Below are positions 59,718 through 64,000 of a stretch of 64,000 nucleotides of DNA, piece after piece. The DNA lies in contig JADJVW010000023.1 of the NCBI GenBank assembly GCA_016710365.1, positions 66,073 to 130,072 of the forward strand. Reading direction: 5' to 3'. The notes below the pieces were generated by a model. It saw only the letters and a program-made list of their open reading frames with translations. It searched no databases and was not told where the DNA came from. Numbering within the stretch: position 1 is the first letter of the stretch; the number at the start of each line of letters is the position of its first letter. The position numbers and the translations under genes were made by a program. Source of the DNA: Candidatus Caldilinea saccharophila. Lineage in GTDB: Bacteria > Chloroflexota > Anaerolineae > Caldilineales > Caldilineaceae.

Positions 59718-62700
59718 CTACCGGCCCACCACCGGCAAGTAAAGGTTTGTTGTACAGATTGCGCCTCCGTGCGCCGCAATCAGGTTGTTCCCCCACTGAA
59801 GGTCGGCGCCGTTCTGCGTATCAGCCTGGACATAGACGCCGCACGCCAACGGCCCCGGTAAGGCGACCGCGATTTCTGCTGTGGCATTAGCAGGCAGGAT
59901 AGGGAATGTGGCGGCCGCCAGCAGCGCATTGGGGCTTAGGCTCCAATCTTTGTAGAAGGCAACGGCGACATCTTCAGCCGCCACGGAACCCAGATTGGTG
60001 ATGGTGATGGTGACAGGCACGGTCGCGGCGCTGAAACTGCCCGTCTCGATACCGTAAGGGGAAAGCGCCAGGTCAGGCCCAACACCATAGGCGAGCGGCG
60101 CTGCATTGTTGGTCGTATCGAGTTCCTCAAAGTCGTGCTCATTCACGACCGTCATCAAGTCGTAAACGCCGGCGGGCGCAGTGGGATGCTCCCAAACCGT
60201 TGTCGTGGTGAAGGTCGCCCCGGCCGCCAGAGGCGGCGCCTCGGTCGAACTTTGGACCGCGCCCGTCAGGGTCGCTTGATGATAGGCCAGGGTGGTGGAA
60301 GGTGTTGTCGATGCGCCGATATTTTGGATAACCGTATTGAGAAAGACGTAGTCGAGCCTATAAGGCTCAGCGTAGGTTTCGATGATGGCAAGATCAGGGC
60401 CAAAGGCGCGGATGGCAGCCTGGTTGTCCGTCTCATTGTCCTCAGGAATCTGGTTGCCGGGGTCGGCCATGACATAGAGGGGTGCGAATGCCGCCATCGA
60501 CGGGCGGCGTGTAGCTCGTGGTGACAGTGATCGTGGCGCCGGCTGCCAGTGGGCGAGTCAAGGGGACAGCGCCGATCAGCGCATCGCCGCCGTGGGGGTC
60601 GCCATCGTAGAAACCTACCACGATATCAGAGACAGCCCAGTCGCCGGTATTCTCGACCATGCCGCCAAGCAGGACGGCCGCCCCAGGTGCAGGGTGGTGG
60701 TCGCTGACGACAACACCGTTGGCCGGCACACGCAGATTACGCTGTGAGGCATATTGCAGCAACATCAGCTCAGTGCGGCCCTCACTGGGCACCGACAGGG
60801 TGACTGTCTCGCCGCTGTCTAGCTGTGCTGGGGTGTTCACCTGTTCAAGCTGTGTGGCGCCGTAGAGAAGATGCAAGTTGCCATCTGCATCCAATGCCGG
60901 CGCCGGCGAACGCTCGCTCGCGGCATCTTCGAGCAGACGCCGCGGCGTGCTCCAGCTTTGATGGGCCTGGTCGAAGAATGCGGCGTACAAGTCCGCCTGG
61001 GCGCCTTGGCCGCGCAGCACAGCCGCCAGATTGCCCTGTTGGTCTTGCACCACAGAGAGAGCATCGCTGATGCCCGCTTCAAATCCTGCGACGCCTTCGG
61101 TGATACTGGCCGCCGCGTTTGCCCCTGTTGCCAGATTTTGCAGACGCAGGTCATCACCCGCCAACCATACCAGGAGCGGTTGATTCTGGGCGTTGTAGAC
61201 CAGGTTGATCTCGCGATGATCGCGGTTGTCGTTGGTGACTTGCTGTGGCGGTGACCAGTGGCTGCCATCCCACCAGGCAACGAAGATCTGACGCGGCGAG
61301 CTTGCCGCGCTCGCGATGGCCGCTTCTGACTCGACGCGCTGCGTGTAGACGATCGACGCATGGCCGGCGCCATACCCCACAGCCACTTCCTCAAGGTGGG
61401 TAATATCGTCTACGACAATCTGCGGCGTGTCCCAGCCGGTGTCAAAAAACGCGGCAACAATGGCGCCAGACTGCTCAGGCGCGTCAAGCGCCAGCCCATC
61501 GCGCTGCTGGATCCACACCGCCGCCACCTTGCCGTCAGTGCTACGCGCCATCTCTACGCCATAATCGGCGGCGTCGTTGTCCGTCAGCAAAAGCGGCGCA
61601 GACCAGCCACCGGCGCCTGGGTCGTAGATGGCAGTGGCGATCTCGATCGCGTTGGTGTTGGTCATGACGGGTGCACTGTCGGCAGGCATCACTTGATTCA
61701 GGCGATGCCAGAGCGCTACAGCCTGTCCGCCCGTCGTCCAGGCGACTTGCGGCATGGCGTCCATGAAGTTGTTGTCGGTCAACGACGCCGGTGTGCTCCA
61801 GGAACTGCCATCCCAACGGCTGGACATGATCTCCAGCGAGTGGCCGACTGGCTTAGCGATGTCGTCGTGATCCCACAGCGCCAGGAGTTGGTTGTTAACC
61901 GGATCGATGGCAAGCACGTCGGTGACGTAAGTGTAGACATTGCTGACCAACACGCTGGTCACGATCTGGCCGGCGGCCAGCGTGACGGGCTGCGCGGTTT
62001 GTCCCTGGAAGAGGGCGGCGGCGCCAGGGTGAGGGATCCAAGACCATTCGGCGCCGCCCTGCGCCGCCGCAAGAGTTGCAGTCGGACGACAGCTTTGCCC
62101 AGAGCCATTGGGCGGATAGGTGCAAACACCGCGTATCGTCTTCCCAAACGTGATATTGATAATCGGGATGCGGATCGTGAGGTCCACCAGGTAGGCAGCA
62201 TCGGCGGCAAAAAGCAGGTTGTCGATCCGATCCAGGCCATCCTTATCGAAGTGCGCTGCCCCTTGCGCATTCGTCGTCACTTTGAGTTCGGGAATCCCTG
62301 CTCGAATAGATGCAGAGCCGGCCAGCCCCATAACCCCGCCAAACTTTGCACCCGAAGTCAGATACGGAGAAATCGGTCGGAGTTCCGCTTTAGCCTGAAA
62401 GCCTTGTCGCAAATCCAACTGACCAGTCATCTGCATCTTGGGATCGCTGAAGACCTCGATCAACCATTTCAATATCGTCTCGATCATGCCAGGATCCAGA
62501 AAGAGGTCGACCAACACATCCCCAATTTTGACATATTTCGACCCGTCGGCTTGACCACCGACATAGACATCGCCTACCAATTGGGCGCCAAGCAATTGAC
62601 AAGTGCGAAAACGTAGGGCGATGCTGCCATCTACTTGGCCTCGCCCTTTGGCCTCCACCAAGTAGACGTTCGTGAAAAATGCGTCGGCTTCTGTACGCGC

Positions 62701-63750
62701 CGTGATGTCGTAGTTTTCCTTGCATTTGACCGGGAAACTCAACGTGCCTTTGAAGGTAAAACCAGCATCCGTTTTGCGCTCTGGCCGATTGGAAATGAAG
62801 CCAGGAGCATTGAAGTGGTAGCCATGTAGTGGGAAGTGCACTTCCAGGTTGTAAGTGGACGAATCACCCTTCCCCTTGAGTTCAGGTGGCTTGATCCAGG
62901 TTATTTCCTTGAACCAGCTTTCACTGTACGGGATCTGGACAAAAGTGGCCGCCAGCACAGACGAAGCGCCGGAAGGGCTGTAAGCGCGCGCTTCATAGGT
63001 GTACTGCCCATTGACCGGTTTGGGCGCAAAGCCTCGACCCAGGTTGCCCGTGTCGATATGGGGTTGTGAACAGACCCAGTTCTTGGCTTTTGTCTGTTCA
63101 AAGGCGCGGCCGTTGACTGTCCACTCGATATAGCCGTCCTGATCCTTAAAATCGGCGCAGGCGGTCAGCATGTTGTCCGCCTTGACGCCTTCCAGATAAA
63201 ATCCTCCTTTGGGATAGGTGCTCTGAATTTCCTGGCTCATGAAAATCGGCTGCGCGCTTGGCGGCGGTTCTGGACGCGGCTGTGCCGGATCATAGAAACG
63301 CACGATGACGCCGGCAGGGAGCGTAGATCCATCGCGCATACGAAAATTGAAGATCACATCGACTGGTTTGGCGGCCGCAACGCTTACCCCTGTGGTGGCG
63401 CTGCGCAAATGCGTCTGAATAGTGGCGTTGCCGTCACGGTCGATCTTGGTGAGGTTTGTGCATTGCGTCCGCCACTCGCCGCCGCAATTGAACTCGATCC
63501 TGGCGCTCTGGGTAATGAAAAGACCTTCCTGCAGCCCTGGCCCATTTTCCAGGGAAATGGTGACCACATCGCCAAACTTGACGGTGGTTTCCGCTGCCTT
63601 GATGCGCGGTTCGCCCAATGTGTGGCTGGCGCTGGTCACTGATGCAGTTGGCGCCGCCCCATCCTGTGCGAGACCGGCCATCGGTGCACAGGTCAGCCAC
63701 ATAATCAATAGCAGTGCCATGAACTTGCCGAACAGCTTCTTAGCGGGCAT
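59718..63750 (-). CDS. Giant secreted protein B, frameshifted
   Basis: About 1343 residues. Signal peptide (MPAKKLFGKFMALLLIMWL, then APMAGLAQ), an N-terminal domain including FPLHGYHFNAPGFISN (compare YPVDGFLYSSPGFIST in protein A), a central WDGSSWSTPASL and AWTTGGQAVALW region like A, then CARDB-type repeats and a final NLYLPVVGR-stop. The frame changes near 60480 in a C-run. A GGAGG SD precedes ATG 63750. Same layout as protein A, so a tandem duplication with divergence. Confidence 0.75.
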
Positions 63751-64000
63751 GAGTTACCTCCACAGGCGGGGCCACACAATGAACTGGAAAAGGACCGCTT
63801 CTAGCCTAATGCCTTTGCAGTTCACGGTTCCTCGGTCATTTGTTGCAGGCTTGCAGCCTGAAGCGTCGAAGGATATTTTTGTTGCGTCTCCGGCGCTGAT
63901 CAACGCAGCCTTGCTTAACCAACTCCCTTTGACCCGTGCTGGCGGCCTTCTCGCCAAAATTCTAGAGCGCACCTGCTGACCAGACATAGCTTGCCTTTCC
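63751..64000. other. Right-edge region without a supported gene
   Basis: Upstream of protein B; presumably holds its promoter, but I see no clear -35/-10 pair and no other gene. Confidence 0.4.

Overview
This 64 kb window is GC-rich bacterial DNA, most likely from a Chloroflexota member of the Anaerolineae/Caldilineae/Promineofilum type. The taxonomy is inferred from gene content: a form I-like RuBisCO large subunit with no small-subunit gene beside phosphoribulokinase, GTP-type PEPCK, a deoxyhypusine-synthase-like polyamine operon, very large secreted proteins, and many short intergenic repeats. At least a dozen otherwise intact conserved genes carry one or two 1-2 base frameshifts, often in short homopolymers, so the assembly probably contains uncorrected indels; I annotate those genes as full-span CDSs and mark where the frame changes.

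Layout. 0-8 kb: lipid kinase (cut by the left edge), PEPCK, an acyltransferase, an APH-like kinase, FabH and a phosphohexomutase. 7.8-10.5 kb: minus-strand polyamine operon (pyruvoyl arginine decarboxylase, agmatinase, deoxyhypusine synthase-like). 10.6-23 kb: a molybdenum/tungsten and iron block with tungstate transporter tupBCA and a TOBE metal-binding protein, a VapB-like antitoxin followed by a PIN domain fused to a molybdate-binding domain, feoABC, a PadR regulator, modAB, moeA and mobA. 23-28 kb: a saccharopine dehydrogenase-like reductase and an oligopeptide transporter without ATPases. 28.5-35 kb: a Cas4-like membrane-anchored nuclease, a broken ATPase, and an operon for envelope and metabolite repair (YesL-like, nnrD, degV, plsX, two-TM protein) behind a CRP-like operator. 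35-43 kb: DinB, HhH, a DGPF/ECF sigma pair, small proteins, and an ABC exporter behind a leader peptide and two terminator hairpins, next to an APH-family kinase.

43.6-51 kb: hypF (with low-complexity insertions), an MtnA-family isomerase, phosphoribulokinase, RuBisCO large subunit and a NarL-type response regulator. HypF points to a [NiFe]-hydrogenase elsewhere, so H2-driven Calvin-Benson-Bassham fixation is a reasonable inference. A 69 bp inverted duplication of the response regulator 3' end flanks the isomerase-prk-rbcL block. 51-64 kb: four secreted minus-strand proteins: a solute-binding domain fused to Ig-like modules, a DNRLRE/fibronectin-type protein, and two tandem paralogues of about 1300 residues. 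The last three share a C-terminal tail of the form [LM]-P-x-[IV]-x-R-stop.

The most unusual features are the small-subunit-less RuBisCO/PRK module with its inverted flanks, the PIN-molybdate-sensor fusion in a toxin-antitoxin-like pair beside the tungstate transporter, the attenuator before the ABC exporter, the octamer repeats inserted in frame in hypF, and the shared C-terminal tail. No tRNA, rRNA, CRISPR array, integrase or transposase gene was recognised.
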